Below, piece by piece: positions 30,181-31,399 of a stretch of 31,399 nucleotides of DNA. This DNA is from Conidiobolus incongruus B7586 (taxonomy: Eukaryota; Entomophthoromycota; Entomophthoromycetes; Entomophthorales; Conidiobolaceae). Numbering within the stretch: position 1 is the stretch's first letter; each line of letters opens with the position of its first letter. A model generated the notes under the pieces. That model ran no database searches. It saw only the letters and a list, made by a program, of their open reading frames with translations, and had not been told where the DNA came from. Position numbers and translations under genes: made by a program. The stretch covers positions 1-31,399 of the forward strand of contig JNEM01006643.1 in the NCBI GenBank assembly GCA_000697335.1, given 5' to 3'.

Positions 30181-31399
30181 CCTGAATATTCCTGATATTA
30201 CATAAAATCACTTAGTTCATATAATTGCATAAAATTATGACGTTATAAAATGTCAATAATTTCAAACTTTAAATTTTCTTCCAACCAAAAACTTTTGATA
30301 AAACTTGATTTTCTAAAGTTATAATTAATTAAAAATATATAGTATAATTAAATATTAAATATTATTATAAAAAACAATGAATTTTCTATTTATTATAGTA
30401 TCAATTTTGTTAAAAAAATTATCAAAAAATTTAATAATATTATTAATATTATTATCATTATATCAAAATTATTTTGATGATCTTTATATCATTTCATTTT
30501 GTATGCACTTTCTTTCTTAATGTAATTAATTTTGGTATTAGTTAGTCATGCTTTATTAAAAAAATTAAATAGTCAATTCTTATTCTATTACCTATAAAAT
30601 TATTGTATTAAAAATCGATAAATTCTAAACATTTGGTTAATTTTCATGTATTAATCAAATTACATATAATAGTCAAAATAATTGTATGGTAATTTAATGA
30701 TATAATTTTTAAAATTTCTTTTAACCAACTTAAACATCATAACATTTTCCAAATTGATTGATAACTATCATGTATTTAAGAATTCAAACTTTTTACTGGA
30801 CAAATAGAATAAAAAATAATTTCTTAAAACTCATAGTTAAATTGAATAATATATTTAATGGAATATTAATCAAAAACTACTATTTAGCAATTGATTGTGT
30901 TATAAAATAACTTGATAATAAATAAAAGTTTTAAAACAAAATTATTCAGATATATGAATTTTATTATAATAATTATATTTAGAGCAATTAATTCAAGCAA
31001 ATAGTTATTATTTATTATTATTTAATTTAATTTTATGATATCTTAATTATAATAGTTTGAATATTTATTTTTTTTATAAAATATCAAATAATTTATAATT
31101 AGAATTTAATATAAAATAATTATTTAATATATTATTATATAATATTTCAAATATTATTTTCTTAAATTATGAATTATTTATAGTTAAAACATAATGTATA
31201 TTAGTTTAAATATATCTTATTAAATTGGAAATTAATTTCAAATTATATAAATATATTATTTTATACTCCTTTGTAATTTAAATAATGGGAATTTTTTGCA
31301 ATCAAAAATAAATAATTATCTTAATATATATAATATATTAAAATAATAATATAATATAAAATTAATAGTTTTTTTATTATTAATAACTTTTTGCTATAT
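30181..31399. other. AT-rich intergenic flank
   Basis: About 1.2 kb of extremely A+T-rich DNA to the window end. No open frame, tRNA or defined repeat seen. Confidence 0.55.

Noticed and set aside
1-31399. CRISPR arrays, bacterial operons, riboswitches or rRNA genes
   Set aside because: None seen; spliced genes, Pol III-type tRNA genes and gene content show eukaryotic nuclear DNA.

Overview
The window looks like nuclear DNA from an AT-rich fungus, most likely an early-diverging (non-Dikarya) lineage. The support is a set of spliced eukaryotic genes with 50-75 nt GT..AG introns, a TACTAAC branch site in the ribosomal protein intron, a PMT4/POMT1-type protein O-mannosyltransferase, a secreted GH16 glucanase, and a RAB24-like GTPase, a family I associate with animals and some early-diverging fungi but not yeasts. 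The lineage is inferred from gene content only. Intergenic DNA is extremely A+T rich, while the RPS5 gene is strikingly richer in G+C with C-ending codons, as expected for a highly expressed gene.

Layout. 1-2600: AT-rich flank and a minus-strand gene for a secreted Asp/Tyr/Asn-rich repeat protein with a TATA box. 2619-3834 (-): NASP/Hif1/Sim3-type histone chaperone, three exons. 5527-6693 (+): intact secreted GH16 beta-glucanase; 8721-9885 (+): a decayed tandem copy of it. 10294-10367 (-): tRNA-Asn(GUU). 10934-11167 (-): Kish/KSH1 secretory-pathway protein, divergent from a five-exon RAB24-like GTPase (11494-12423, +) ending in a Cys-Cys prenylation motif. 12813-14511 (-): RAD52, nine exons, convergent with the GTPase. 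17282-18430 (+): seven-exon coiled-coil protein. 18759-19834: a large imperfect inverted repeat of about 1.1 kb, much richer in G+C than its flanks, ending a few bases before tRNA-Gly(GCC) at 19840-19910. 20066-22580 (-): PMT4-type protein O-mannosyltransferase, five exons. 23082-24492 (-): unrecognised 434-residue protein, three exons. 26591-26663 (-): tRNA-Thr(AGU). 27335-28169 (+): two small secreted proteins. 28725-29380 (+): RPS5 with a coding intron next to the stop and a probable 5' UTR intron. 29515-30180: a membrane-protein-like remnant. The last 1.2 kb holds nothing I can identify.

The genes are independent eukaryotic units, not an operon. A loose theme is secretion and the cell surface (Kish, RAB24-like GTPase, PMT4, GH16, three small or repetitive secreted proteins), but nothing in the sequence shows that they are co-regulated, apart from TATA boxes 47-62 nt before the start codons of several secreted-protein genes. 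The structure least explained by ordinary genes is the tRNA-adjacent inverted repeat.
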